NCBI GenBank assembly: GCA_023897205.1
Contig: JAHWDD010000003.1
Location: 3,227,665-3,291,664, forward strand
Source: Exophiala sp. HKRS030
Lineage: Eukaryota > Ascomycota > Eurotiomycetes > Chaetothyriales > Herpotrichiellaceae
Length of the DNA: 64,000 bases
Direction: 5' to 3'
The translations under genes were made by a program, and so were the position numbers. Below are positions 12,715 through 26,440 of this stretch, piece after piece. Each line of letters begins with the position of its first letter. Position 1 is the first letter of the stretch. The notes below the pieces were generated by a model. That model was not told the DNA's origin and made no database searches. It worked only from the letters and a program-made list of their open reading frames with translations.

Positions 12715-12787
12715 TACCACATTGCCTCCGCTTCTTGAATAGTCTTCATCCGTGCTTCCAAGGGCCATCGCGCTCCGGAGACCAGCT

Positions 12788-13428
12788 CTATCTCTGCTGA
12801 CCTCTCTCATTAACCTGTGCTGCCCTCGTTCCACGAGCTTCCTTCCTCTCCAACACAGTAGCCATCCACTCTTCAAACTCCTCTTCAGCATCCTTTTCTG
12901 ACTTGCCTGTCCCATCTACCCCCAGCCCACCTCTCAAAACCCTCCTGGCATCCGCCATATTATTGATATCCAGGTACCACATGGCGCCGCCCGTAGCAAC
13001 CATTGCCAAACTAACGACATTGATTGTCGCGATATTCAAAGCTTCCAACGCCTCCATAGCTCCACTAACTTTCTTTGCCTGCTCAGCTTGAGCCTCGGGG
13101 CATTGGCGTAGAAGGCAGGATTGGCCAGACGCTTCCGCGCGAAGGATCGTTTCGTGATGAGTAGTGAGAAGCCGAAGAAAGCAAGGCCGGCGCCGAAGAT
13201 GATTTTATTTCGGTTTGGGTTCACTGCTTGGGGGGAAGGACTTGAATGAGGCGCTATGGAGTGTTGTTTCTCCTCTAGGCGTTGCTCGATTTGCACGACG
13301 GGCTCTGGTGTTGGCTGTGGTTCTTCAAGAAGACGAGACCTTGATTCGGTCGTTGCGAAAGTGCTCGCCGCAGCAGGTGAAGGTGTTGCAGCCTTACCCG
13401 ATGAGAACCAGGAAGAGAACCACGACAT
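12788..13428 (-). CDS. Conserved fungal two-TM small membrane protein, with one frameshift
   Basis: Starts MSWFSSWFSSGK at 13428. A Pro/Ser-rich stretch is followed by the first membrane segment (IIFGAGLAFFGFSLLIT), the basic KRSFARKRLANPAFYANAP and an amphipathic AEQAKK segment. Then come EALEALNIATINVVSLAMVATGGAMWYLDINNMADARRVLRGGLGVDG (second membrane segment and conserved RRVLRGGLG) and an acidic tail. The first and second frames overlap at a CCCC run (plus-strand GGGG at 13097-13100). The coding length is 3n+2, and one more C gives an uninterrupted 213-residue protein that matches the order I know for this fungal family. Basic residues between the two TMs suggest an organellar inner membrane (inference); AIM11-like is possible but not shown. 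Confidence 0.75.
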
Positions 13429-14093
13429 GGCTATTGTGTGTATCCTGGCGGGTCAAGACTCGCAAGACTGTTGTGCGAAGGTGCTTTATACTGGTAGATA
13501 TTAGACGGAGTGCTTCATCTTTACGAAAAAGTCGCAGGCCATTAAAAAGTCGTTTGGCCAAGTCAGAAATTACGGAGGAGTGTGGCTGGACTCGGGTGCA
13601 GAAGTACTCTACCGATCTCCGAAGGTGGATTCCCGAGGAAATGAAAGGTATATAAATTAATAACATCTACCACTGGAAAGTGTATCGTCTAACAATGTAG
13701 GATGTATCGTCTGCCAACAGTGGAGAATATTAAGATTAAATGCATATGAGGCTCTCTTTCCTGCGATACCTTGTGACAATAAACGTGGACGTTATGGTTG
13801 ACGGCAGCGGAAATGCGCGGAGAAGAAAACACAATGTGTCACTATTCTGTCTATCACAATCACATTTCTTCGATTAGATCCTAGATCAGAGTATGATTTC
13901 GCTTCATATTTGCTGTCTTGACTTTCGTTGGGTCTTAAAACCTCCACCAGCTTTTGTATATCCAGGTTCTCCAATCCCATGCTGCCCTATTGCAAAAATG
14001 CCATGAAAGTTGGTGGACAAAACTTCTCGGGAGTTATAGTCATTTCTTGTCGACAAAAGGGTTGGTGCGTTCCTGCTTGATCAATAGCCACTA
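13429..14093. other. Intergenic spacer
   Basis: Nothing recognisable. It separates two minus-strand genes and should hold the 3' end of the sugar porter and the promoter of the two-TM protein. Confidence 0.5.
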
Positions 14094-16093
14094 TCACTTT
14101 TTAGCCGTCGCGGCATTTACATGAGCAGTATTAGCCTTCTCTGCATCCGTTGGTACTCCGGCTTCAGTTGCAACTCTGTGAACGTGTGTATCGTGTTCTT
14201 CAACCACGAGTTCGTGCGTGTTATGGTCGACATGCAGGTCCGCTTCATACACTGCAACTTCGTCACCAAACAACTTGGCCATCTCTTCCAATGGAATATT
14301 CTTGGTTTCTGGGAGATAAACCCAGACGAAGATTGATCCCAAACCAGACAGGATGATGAATACGAGATAGAACTTCCAACCAATGTTTCGAAAAGCCTAA
14401 TATAGACGTTAGCTGGTACTTTGTAGAGTGTGTAACACCATAATCACTGCTTACCTGAGCTGCAACCTGCAAGTAGACAAGATCGGTGACCGCGATGACA
14501 CCAATGGACAAAGCGATTCCTTTTGCTCTGCAAGCATTTATCAGCGTCATATCATTGCAATCCTGCGTCGATCTTACCTGAGATGATTGGGGAAAAGTTC
14601 AGAGTAAAACACAACACCAGCGACATCGATACCAATGCTGTAAATAAGGAGGAAAAGGTATGCAGCTGCGACGCCCATACGAAGTCCAGCTGCATTTGTA
14701 GCTTCCTCGGCGAATGAGGCAACCATTGCTGCTTCCAGGATCAAGCAAATACAACATCCAGCGACACCGGCAAAGAGTAGTGGCTTTCGACCTGTCCAGT
14801 CCATAATCAAGGCACCGATCAGATTACCTATGATACCGACGGAAATCCATCCACATTGGAAAATGAGCTGATACAAGGTATCGTATCCGAGCGCAGCATA
14901 AATCGTGGGACCTGAGCCAAATTAGAAGGGATTTTCTCGAGCAAATTCCACGACCACGACGACAAGGAGAACACACCGTAATTATTGAGGACCAAGACGC
15001 CAGTGGATTGGCCTATGAATGCGAAGCCCATGGCCATGATGGTTCGCTTTCGATAAGACGGACGACGAAACATCTCGAGCTGGAGAGTATAAGCATACGA
15101 GTGAAGCATTTTGATCACGTGACAACATACCCAACCAGGTTCCATGGTGCGATCGAGTTCAGCTTGCTTTGACATCTGGTAGAATTCGCCTCGTGCAAAC
15201 TCCTGATCAGGATCACCCTTGACGGAGTGTAATTTGAAAACGACTGCTCGTGCTTCCTCTACCCTTCCTTTCATGAGGAGGAAGCGAGGGCTCTCGGGAA
15301 TGATGAAGCAAACCAGGATCATCATAAACGGCCAGATCAGGGCAATTCCGAGAGGTGCCCTCCATTGAGTTTCTCCATACGGAGTGTAGTAGAAAGCCAA
15401 CCCCTATGGACCGGGTCAGTATGAGTTGAATGTGATAGTGTACCAAATCTCGCCTCTTATTACTTACCATGTATGACGCAAGTCCGTAACCTAAAGCAAT
15501 ATTGACACCGTTCATTCCCACCATGAGTCCTCGCAGATCTGGAGGTGCTAATTCTGCGCTATATATTGGAGCTGATTCCGTAAGCATACGGTGCGCCTTT
15601 CATAGGGAACAAACAACTCACTGATGGCAAGGAATCCCAGCTTCCGCCTCCGGCAAAGAGACGTGCAATGATGAACATTGTAGAATTGACAGATCCGCAT
15701 AACAAGGCACCGCCGAGGAGAGAGAGTGCTCCGCAGTAATGAAAAGCCCATTTGCGACCCCATCTATCGGCCACATAGCCTGCAAGGAAGACGTTGATGG
15801 CTGCACCGGCTTGAAAAACCTAACGCGAAATTTAGCAGATGAAAAGAAAGTGAACTATTTCCAAATGGAATGCTCACTCCCGACATGGCTCCAATCAGCT
15901 GGTCAGCATCAGCAGCAAGTGCTGGAGGATCTTGAGTAATGTCGAGCAATCCCATGTAGACAAGGAAGGAAGGTTGAGCCAATGTGACACCAATGATGGA
16001 AGCTGGGTAACCAAAAGCAATTTGTCCCAGGGAGACCATGAAACAAATGAAGAAGTTCCAGCCATTCCACTGTCTTTTGGATCCGAAAGCCAT
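14094..16093 (-). CDS. MFS sugar porter (hexose/quinate-type), with one frameshift
   Basis: Eight exons: 15878-16093, 15622-15819, 15468-15571, 15131-15403, 14977-15079, 14578-14911, 14455-14527 and 14094-14396. All seven introns are 50-65 bp with GT..AG ends. The start is MAFGSKRQWNGW. Family landmarks are YVADRWGRKWA (loop 2), YSAELAPPDLRG, GVNIALGYGLASYM, PESPRFLLMKGR, MDWTGRKPLLF, YSELFPNHLRAKG and VYLPETKNIPLEEM. The last is the usual sugar-porter terminus, followed by a His/Glu/Val-rich tail. Exons sum to 3n+2. The break is in exon 2 at the GGG of ..GSWG.. (plus-strand CCC 15636-15638). One more G restores the family phrase GSWGFLAITPIY across the next intron and gives about 534 residues. 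Plasma-membrane proton symport of sugar or quinate is inferred; substrate unknown. Confidence 0.88.
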
Positions 16094-18879
16094 ATTGACG
16101 ATTTGTTGGGAGTTCGCAATGTAGCAAAAGCAAAGGAGACTTGGTTGAGCATTCAAAGGAACCTTTTCACAGACGGAAATGTCTTTCACTTAATAGATGT
16201 CCGAGGCCAGACGTAAGTATCAGGACGCGTGTAGTCCTACCTTGGGAACTTCTTCGATAGACCGCGGTTATCCTAATTCATACATGGCGTATTAGATCAT
16301 GTCCTCGGGCTAGCAAGGTTGGGTGGGTAAACAGAGGCGACTCGTTTGGTTTGACTCCGCATGCTCTCGTGTCGCAATTTGTCCCGAGATTCTGGGAAGG
16401 ATTTTAGCCTTGCAGGTCAATGCGTCCATGGATGGGCAGACCTTGAAAGCCGGACACCCATCCTTTGTTTTCTCGAGAGCTATGTCTTTGTTTTGTCTCG
16501 CAGGAGCGAAATGCTGTCTCGGGCTCTTCATGAACTAGAATCGCATGCCAGGCATAGCTTCGTTGTCGAGAAGTTTGAAGGAGATATCTGTGGGGTAATG
16601 GATCATCCCCAGCAGAGGAAATTCCTGGGGAAGCTCTCCGCGATAGTGGGGAATCAGTTCCTAAGCACGACAAGAACGTATTGGTATCCTTCTTCCATTT
16701 TGGCTTCAATTTACAGCCCGAGCGTGGGGAGCTCGCAAAGCTTAGGTACTTCGTAGAGTTTCCAAATCTGGAGAATCCTTACCAGCCATCCAGCCATGTA
16801 GCTCACGATGATGAGCTACAATCCCAAGTACTGGACCGCGTCTTATCCACTCACATTGCTCCATGCTTGTGATTCGACTGAAGTACTTTGCAAGCTTTAG
16901 TCGAGATTGGCGATTATTGGTTATATTCCCAAACTATGACAGTCCGAACACGAGACAGACGAACATTGGGGCAAGATTAAACTTTCTGACTCAGGATGTC
17001 TTCAGCCACATGAATCGGATTGTCAGGAAAAGTCCCATCTGGGTTTGGTCCTCGACAATGGGGATTCTTTTGATTGGAAACACGGTTGGCATTCTTCCGA
17101 GGTTGGTAGCCGGAGCCAATTGAGTCTTGAGTTTGGACCGCCCAGGTAATTTGACCACAAGGACCTGACGTTATCGAACTCGTACTCTACTGCCGCATCA
17201 ACAAGAGTACAGACAGATCTAGCACATGGACCATCCGTCAAGCCGACTCTGAGGCAGAAAACATGGAAGCTGGAGAGACAATATGTTTGCCGAAATAGTA
17301 ATGGAGAAAGCCCAAGACTAGACTGTGAGCACGGTGGGAGGTTGCAGCGACTGGATCTTCCTGTAAGGGTCATGATTCGCACACGTCAGGTTTGTTTGTA
17401 TAGCCATGTACCTTAAGCCAGGCCCAGGAGCTGACGCACTTGCTTCTGTCAGGTAGGATACAGTGCAGTACCTGGACAATCTAGTCCAAGGCCCTTACCG
17501 TCGCAGTCCGTAATTGACCTCTGGGAGTCTGGAGATTGGATCGATGTCCGCGGACTGCGGTTGGGAGTTTCTTGGGAGGGATTTTGGACAGATTTGCGGG
17601 GTAGACCATAAAGAGGCCGCTCGAGACCCTCGGCCCGCCCACAATAAAGCCTTGAAAATAACGGTACCGTGAATTCTTGCCTTTCAGAGGAGCCCTCGCT
17701 ATCACGACGGCCTTGGGCACCTTGTGGCTCGAATCATCATGCAAGCAACGAGAAAGGGAACAACCGAAACAATGAGCGTGATCAAGAACACGTGGTCAAC
17801 AAGATGAAGAGAAGAGAATCTCGTGGCTCGGCAGCATTTCGGATAAATGATTCTCCCTCTACGGAGGACAAGTTCTCAACCACCACAACGCAAGAGTCCT
17901 TGGTAGGCCCACGTAGGCCGTAGATCAAAGTGGCCAGCCAGCAAGATCCCAGTGTGTCTACAAGACCAAGCTGGCACTATTAGATGTCAATGCACATGTT
18001 GAAATGAAACCAGGATAATTGTCCCGTTGTCTTCGTTCCACCAAAACCCTTGTTCCGAAGTATGTGCACCACGGGACGAGGAGATTTCCCATCGTGGTGA
18101 GTTGTGGTTCCCAAAATGGAAATGAAGGCAACATTTCATGTGCCAGAATCGGCTACGAAGCGACCTCTAAGCGACCATCAACGTTGGAAGCGAGCTTCAG
18201 AAAGCCTGTCAGAAGGTTTGGGATAGGCTGAACAACTCGTACCGAACTTCATCTGTGGAGCCGACCGTTACACTTGTCAGTGACAGTGACAGCTCCAAAT
18301 ACGGGCAATAATAACGCCCAGTCGGGGAGTGGGTGGGCAAACGATATAGCCAGTGCATTCTGATTTTCTACGTGTCGTCGTGTGAGTTGAAGCAAAAACC
18401 AGAAAGCAGAAAGGCGATTGTCAAGAATGGTGATAGAGATACCTATGTCAAATTTGCGGGGATTTGAGGCCAGGAGAAAAGAGCTCACAGGGCATATCGT
18501 AGGCAGGTAATTATCATGGGAGCGCATGTGGCACAGATTGCGCCGACTGAGGATTTGTCAATTGCCAGTCTCAACCTCGCTTAAATGCTAGACGACATTA
18601 GAATCACCATATCACTACGGAGTACAAATTTTCTCAACAACTCCCAAGGTCCAGCCTCCCACCTCTCTTCAACTCATACAGAACCTGATTCAAAGGTGCC
18701 TATGACCTGTACTATTCGAACCTTTCCAAACTCATCTACCTATGCCGACATTAGCATAATTCAAGTCCACAAGTCCAGAAATAAAGACTCTAGCATGTGC
18801 AAAATCCATAGTAATACCAGCGTTTCCACGTTAGAGCAAGGATGTTCATGGTGAAGAATTCCACGTGCATGGCAGGGTG
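16094..18879. other. Gene-free stretch, 2.8 kb
   Basis: No frame with recognisable content. It holds the promoter of the sugar porter at its left, a 24 bp palindrome at 16797-16820 (TGTAGCTCA, six bases, TGAGCTACA) and, at 17144-17166, a 23 bp word nearly repeated at 56818-56840. It ends at the left LTR of the retrotransposon block. Confidence 0.5.
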
Positions 18880-19002
18880 TGTGGTATTAGCGCCAGACTA
18901 ATATCTTGGCACGAACGGTAGCGATGGATTACAGATAAAAGCGGCCTCACTCCCTAATAGACTTAGTAGCTAGTCAATCCAATTTTTGCCGCTACAACCA
19001 TA
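18880..19002 (+). repeat. Left LTR of outer element, 123 bp
   Basis: Matches 35940-36062 at all but three positions: C/T at 18894, A/G at 18956 and T/C at 19001. Each difference is a CpA-to-TpA change on one strand, as RIP makes. Many unmutated CA and TG dinucleotides remain, unlike the interior. Confidence 0.9.
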
Positions 19003-19909
19003 GATAGTAGCAACGACTAAATAGCCGTACTAACGCGGTCGTAAGCGTTCGTACTGGCCGGTATCCGTTTATAAGGAATAGTAACGGACCGCTAATTATC
19101 GATCTCTCTTATACGCTCTACCTACTATCAAAATACTCGACGACGACCCTCGACGGTAATATTTAGAGAAATATAGCTTTCCCCTATAACTAGCGATAAA
19201 GAGATTCTATGACGATAGACCGACAACGGCGACGAAGGGACACCCCTCTCTCTTAGTAACGAGTTACTACAGTAGTTAGCTCTTTATTATATATAAAACC
19301 CTATTCTACTAGACTACTACGAATATTTATAGGACGAACTATAACTAGTAAAAATATCGCATATAAGAACGAGTAGTTACATTCTAATTCGATAGTTTAT
19401 AATAGGAAAATCGCGCAGTACTCGCACCCCGAATATACTCTATAGTATATTTCCGGTAACGTAGGGTATTACTCGTAGAGGAAAGTTAGTTATATAGACT
19501 CTAGTAAATCCTAAAGGAATACTATCTCTAGACTAATTATAAATTTACCTTACAAGAGAATACGGAAGTACTTAAAGGTCGTATTCTATTATTAACGATC
19601 GAAAGGGAGGATAAGTCTAAAAATAATTCTACTATAGAGATAGATTCCTCTATAGCCCTAGGCTTTACACTATAAACTTCCGACTTAACGGAGTAATAGC
19701 GAGAACTAGATTTTACCGATATTCTATAGCGTCTATCGATATAAACCGACGCTAATACTAACGCTATAACCTAGATGGGGTAACTCTTTTAAGCCTATAT
19801 AGAGTAAAACGAAGGACGATAAGCTAACGCGACTATTAGCGTTAGTTAAGGGCCGAAGGTTCGCGAACCTCGACCCTATAATAGCGATCGAACTAATAGT
19901 TAACTTAAC

Positions 19910-20106
19910 GATTATATACGGAACATTACGAACTAGATCGATTTCTACGATCGTAGAGAGCACTAGAAGACCGAGAAGGAAAAAATAGAAATAGTTATAG
20001 TGTACCTTACCGAACGAATATACCGTATATATCTCCTATCTTCCGATTTAATTACTACCTTTACGAAGTATATCGAATAGTTACGAGAAACCTTTAAGGA
20101 CCCGAA
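19910..20106 (+). pseudogene. Decayed gag fragment of outer element
   Basis: A plus frame ending at the insertion point reads, with RIP-type stops, to a phrase close to FTKYIEQLRETFKDPN. This resembles the LRETFGDPD region of gypsy-type Gag. It is cut by the 5' LTR of the first chromovirus. The rest of Gag is not recognisable at 34760 onward. Confidence 0.55.
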
Positions 20107-20534
20107 TATTACAGGTCGACCATATTATAGCTATTACGAGGGATCTTATTTAACTAATTAACCATATTAGCCGAGAGAGGAAGGTAGCCCGATAACTTAG
20201 CATAAATACTAGGGCGCTAGATAAGGCTAGGGTACATAATAAGGCTTTAGTAATATATTAGTATATTAGTATAGAGTATATTAATATATTAATATATTAA
20301 TATATTAAGCTAAGATACGGTATAACTACTATTATATAGTAAGAGCCGTTCCCTATAGAAGGAGCGACCTATAGTTAACTTAGTTTATTATCCTACCCCT
20401 ATATTTTAGGATTAAGAATAGTTCGCTATTAGCACCTCGTTTATACTATATACTTCTTAAGACTACTCTATAATACTGCCCTCTTCTAAGGAGAACCTTA
20501 GCGACTTATAACCTTACGGGAGCGAATCGTAATA
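20107..20534 (+). repeat. 5' LTR of chromovirus copy 1
   Basis: 428 bp. Aligns in the same orientation with 27074-27381 and in inverted orientation with 27382-27811 and 34330-34759. Confidence 0.85.
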
Positions 20535-20899
20535 CTTTAACTACTATCCTTAACGGAGTATCGATACGATATCTTCCTCTAAATAACTAGTACGATTACT
20601 ATTACCTACCGGATCGGTCCGATTCTATATACTAACCGCTATTACGAGATAACCTATAATTCGTTAGGTAGTAGATCGTAGTAAGGATATACCTAAGATC
20701 GAACCCTACTATAGGAATAGAGTAAAGCTAGGTATATTTATAGTATAACTAATTACTATATTTAGGTTAGATTCGACTCGCTATTAAATATACGCGAATA
20801 AAGTACTACTTATAGGAATTAATATAAGGGGCTTAGCTTTTTACTAGTTTAAATCTATTATAATAAACTACCTTATATATATAGAAGAGGAGCGTAACC

Positions 20900-23800
20900 T
20901 AGAAATACGGGATATCTTTAACGACTTCTTAATATTTATAGAAAGGATTAAGTAGATTTTTAAAACCCTAGGAGAGGAGTAATCTATAGCCTAGCGAATT
21001 TATTAAATTAAATAAACTTAATCTACGGCCTAATATTACGTACTATTTAAAAGATTATAGAATAAGCTCGACTAAAATAATAATACTTACGCTATAGCCT
21101 ACTATATAGGGCTAAAAGAGTTAATTAAGCGAGAACTAGGACCTAATAGACTAATAATATATAAAGAATTAGTAGATAAGTCTATTAAGATCGATAACTA
21201 GCTATACGAGAGGAGGTTAGAAAGTAAAGGGTACTAAGGAAAAATATTAAATAGATTCTTTAAGAAAAATAGTTACTAATAATCCTATAGTAACCCTATA
21301 GACCTTAATAATATAGAATATAGTAAATCCTTTAAGGATAAGAAATATAACTTCTATAAGGGGCTATCTAATCGCGAGAAGAAATAAAGGAGAAAGGAAA
21401 AACTATACTATAATTATAGAAATCCCGAATATCGAGTAAGAGAATATAGTATAAAGGCTTAAGGACTATATATAATAGAATAATTAACGGGTATCGAAGA
21501 AAAAAAGGCCGATACTTTAATAAAGAAAGAACTCTCTAGCCCTTAGAGTAATAGGAAAGCTAGCTAAGGAGAGAAAGTATAGAAGGAGTTAGGTAAGACT
21601 CCGAGTAACTAGGAGGACGCTTACGACCCCGTACTATAGGGGATAATAAAAGAAGAATATACTTATAGACTACTTTTATAGACCGCGTATTATAACGACG
21701 ACTACTATATATACTATAGTAAAAAGGACGGCTCGGAGTAGTTCCCGTAGTAACTAAAGAAGCGACGAAATAAGAAACGAGGCTTAAAGGGAAAGATCTA
21801 GGCCCTAGATTTAGACTCGGAATCTAGTACCGAATATGCGCTTAATAACGTCCTAGTTATAAAAGTAAAAGAAGTACCGTATATAGATAAATACTATATT
21901 ATATACTATATAGGGGATACTACGATAATATAAATAAAATACTAGGTCGAGGTTCTAGGAAGAGAGTTAGGGAAGAGGGAGTACGAAGATAATTATATAC
22001 TCTTTAACTCCTACGGGGAAGAATAAAGTAGAGTAAGGATAGTTATAATAGTAAGATACTAGGAGTACGAGGACCTACTACTATATATATACGATATAGA
22101 GGGAGAAGATAGTACCGAAGCGCTATTCCTAAAAAAGGGATATATAATCTTAGAAGTACGAAATACTTATATAAGGGTAATAACGCGCTTCTAGAAATAA
22201 ACCTATTATTAGATCCCGTATTTCTACTTACGGACGTATAACGAATATAACCCTAGATAAGGATAATACTAGTAGAAGGAACGAGAAGTAACCTTCTAGA
22301 GATATTATAATTATCCTAAAGAACTACTATATACGTACCTAATAGATAGGAGCCGAATAGAGATACCTATTATAGAAGGGAACTCTATAAGCGAAGAAGA
22401 AATCAAGGTATACTACCGTATATATAAAGAGACTAATAACGCGTTATATATTTAGACTTACTTCTATTAAGAGGATATAGATACTAAGGAGATATACTTT
22501 AACCTAACTATCGGTTTATAGCTAAACTATATCTATAGAATAATTAGACTCGATAAATATATAAAAGGTACCTACGAGAAGAGGGGCCTAAAGTATATAT
22601 ATAATATTATTAAATAAAGGATATACTACCTAGAGCCTATTAGTAATAAACTACTAACGAGGAAGGAGTTCGTTAGAGCGCTCGAATTTAATAACGATAA
22701 GGAATAGGATAAAGTCTAAGACCTTATACTAATAGAGTAATAAAGACTAATACCCTATAATAAGTAGATAAAAATAATTAAAGATAAGGAAGATTCGAAT
22801 AAAGAGGTTAAGTTCGTTATTAATAAAGTATTACGAACTATAATCTCTATATAAACCTACTATTAGAATTACGAACTTTATACGAGAAGCGACTACCTAG
22901 GAATATAGTACTTATATCTTATATTTAACTCTAGAACGATACGAAAGATAGTTAAAATACTAGTTAGAATACTTTTCTATAAGAACGATAATTATAACTA
23001 TACGAACTATATTTACTTATATAAAGGACCTCTAAATAGTTTCCCTATTAAAATACCGAATTTAATTACTCTTATAGTTTTCGGGAAAACTAGTCTAATA
23101 ACGAGAGATATACTAAAAAACGACTAGGAGTAGCCCTTATTAGGTAAAGGCTTACTCGACGAAAGAAAAAAGTATAAAATAGCCTATTAGTAATAGATAT
23201 AATATAACTAAGATTACTAGTCTTTAAGACTAATATCGGCGGTAAGAAGGCTAACGCTATAATAGACTTAGGAGCTAATTAGAACTATATATTACTATAT
23301 ATAGCGAAATAATTTAAAGAATATTAACGGAATAAGGAAGATCTATACTAACTTAATATAGCTAACGGGAAACCGATAAAATATAACGATAAATAAATAT
23401 AAAAAGAGATACGATAAATACCTATAGAAATAGGAGAGTACTAGGAAAAGATTATACTAGATATCTCGCTAATTAAGTTTAACCTTATTCTAGAAATAAA
23501 GTAGTTAAGAGAATATAACCTAAAAATTAATTAGAAATAACGTAGTATTACCTTTCTAAATTATAGTTATAGAAAAGGGAGTAGAGAAACGGAGTAGATA
23601 TACGGGATTTAGGTCCGCCCTTAGCGTACTACTATTACTTATATAGAATAGACGGTTCTACTAGAATATAAGGACTTTACTAATCTCTTTATAAAGAAAG
23701 AGGATAAAGCGGCGCTACTAGAATATAAACTATAGGACTATAAGATTATACTTATACTAGAACTAGAGCTAAATTACTTAGGCTACTTACTTAGGTTCTT

Positions 23801-26440
23801 AAAGGCGAAGGAGGACTACCTATAAGATTATATATAAAAGTATCTAAAGAAGAGTTTTATTAGACTATCGAAATCTAATACCGCTTATAGAGTAGTATTC
23901 GCGAAAAAGAAAAGTAGAGAGCTTCGAGTATATATTAACTTTAGACTATTAAACTTTAGGATAATTAAGAATTAATATCCTCTACCGTATATTAACGAAC
24001 TATAGGATAAATTATTAGATATAAGGTACTTTACGGTACTTAATATACGAGATATCTACTATCGAGTATAAATAAAGCTAGGCTACGAGAAATATACGGC
24101 CTTTAAGATATAATTCGGACTATTCGAGTATTTAGTTATACCTTTCGGATTAACTAATACTCTAGTAACTTTTTAGGAACTTATTAATAATACGATTCGA
24201 GAATATTTAAACGACTTTATAATAGCGTATCTCGACGATATACTAATATTCTCGAAGATATATAAAGAGTACGTTTAGTACGTACGTAAAGTATTAGCGA
24301 AACTTAAAGAGAAGGAACTTCCTCTAAAACTTAGTAAATATAAGTTTTATTAATAATAAATTAAGTTCCTTAGCTATATTATTTCTAATAATAGAATTAA
24401 AATAGATTCCGATAAAATAAAACTAATATAGGAGTAGCTAGAGCCGGAGACTATTATAGAGATATAAGCCTTTATAGGACTTATAAACTATATTCGTAAA
24501 TTTATTAAGGATTTCTCTAAGATAGTAGCACTACTTACTAACCTTATAAAGAAAGAGAATCGTAAAGGGTAACGAATAAGATTTATAGACGAGTATAGAG
24601 AAGCGTTTAAGAAATTAAAATTAGCTATAACGACTACGCCGGTACTCGCGATATACGACCTAGAGCTACCCGTAGAGATAGAAATAGATATATCGGATAG
24701 CGCTATCGGGGCTCGCCTTACGTAGAAATACCCTAACGGTAGAACTAGAACGATAGTATACTACTCTAGGAAAATAACTCTACTAGAACTAAATTATAAT
24801 ATCTACGATAAGGAATTACTTATAGTAGTCGAGGTACTTAAAGAATAGAGAGTTTACTTCGAGGGTATAAAATACTAAGTATAGGTATATATAGACTATA
24901 AGAACCTTCTTTACTAGATAATAACGAAATAACTTAATAGAAGATAGGTACGATAGGCTAAAATACTAGTACTATATAACTTTAAGATATACTACGTACG
25001 AGGAAAAGAGAATATAGTCGTAGACGCATTAAGTTAAAGAATAGACTATATAAAAGATATATAACCTAAGCTAGTAGTGATACTAAGGGTTAATAATAAC
25101 GAGTTCTTATCCTATATTAAACTATAAATATAATACCTTATAACGATAGACGTCGAACTAACTTAAGAATAAAAATAAGAAGTTATTAGGATAAGGTATA
25201 ATAATAAAATAGCTAGATACCCGGGAATAGAAAAGACTATCGAGTTAGTTACGAGAGATTTTACCTAAAAAGGACTTAGGAAGGACGTAACGGAGTACGT
25301 TAGGAATTACGATATATACTATAAGATAAAATATATAAGATATAAGCTATATAGATTACTATAGATACCTATAATACTAGAAGAGGTATAGTATATAATA
25401 GTACTAGATTTTATCGTTAAACTACTAAAATCTAAGGAACCTATAATAGGAGTAACTTACGATAGTATCCTAGTTATTAACGATATCCTTACTAAGTACG
25501 CCTACTTTATACTATATAAGGAGGCGTTAATAGTAGAGGACTTAGTATATACGCTATATAAGAATATAATATTAAATTACGGAGTACTAAGAAAGATACG
25601 CTCGAATTAAGATAAGCTATTTATATTATAGTTTTAGTAGTTACTAATAGATCTAATAGGTATATATTAGAAGCTATTAATAGTATATTACCCGTAGTTA
25701 GATAGATAGATAGAAAGAACGAATTAGATACTAGAATAGTATCTTAGAGTATATATTAACTAAGAATAGAATAATTAGGTATAACTACTACTAGTAGCCT
25801 AGTTCGTATTTAATAATAGTATAGCTACTATAGGAATATTACTATTCTATACGAACTATAATATATACTTAAATATTAATAGATAAGAAAGAGAATTAAA
25901 ACCTATAGTAGAAAAAGTAAAAATAATAATTAATAGAATTAAGGAACTATATAAGAAACTATTAGAAAGAATAATAGAAATAGTAAAGAAAATAATAAAA
26001 ATAGCGAATAAAAGAAGGTCTAAAGGACTAGACTTTAAAGAGAGAGAGGTAGTATACCTATTTAGAAAAAATATAAAAATAAAGAGGCCTAGTAATAAAC
26101 TCGATTATACTAAATTAGGGTTATATAAAATTAAGAAAAAGAAAGAACTAGTAATATTTAAACTAGAACTACTAAAAATAATAAGAGTTTATAGTATTTT
26201 CTATAAATTACTATTAGAAAGAGCTCCTAAGAATACTAGACTAGAACTAGTAGAAATTAACGAAGAAATATAAGAACTAAGATATAAGATTAAAGAGGTC
26301 CTAGACTACTAACCTATTAACGATAAAAAGTACTATCTAGTTAAATAGTTAAGATATAATTATTCGGAAAATATATAGGAACTAGAAGAATACCTTACCC
26401 GTAAGATAATTTAGGAATACTATTTAAAATCTTATTCTAG
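20900..26440 (+). pseudogene. Gag-pol remnant of chromovirus copy 1
   Basis: Not translatable: TGG and CAR codons have become TAG/TAA throughout, and Cys codons TGY read as Tyr TAY. Landmarks still visible are: a CCHC zinc knuckle with Cys positions now Tyr at about 21405-21455; a protease-like AIIDLGAN at about 23255-23280; RT YLDD at 24228-24239, followed by ILIFSK; an RNase H core EIEIDISDSAIGARL at about 24676-24720; integrase near 25405-25560 (DFIVKLLKSKEPIIGVTYDS); and a chromodomain at about 26281-26392 ending ..YNYSEN.. with W-to-stop changes. The order is standard for Ty3/gypsy with a C-terminal chromodomain, which in intact elements steers integration to heterochromatin. Confidence 0.88.

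Noticed and set aside
16797..16820. 24 bp palindrome as an operator or terminator
   Set aside because: Isolated, with no gene start or T-run beside it; could easily be chance in 64 kb.
19733..19963. 76-codon minus-strand frame inside the RIP block
   Set aside because: An AT-rich chance frame; the plus strand there carries the gag-like remnant.
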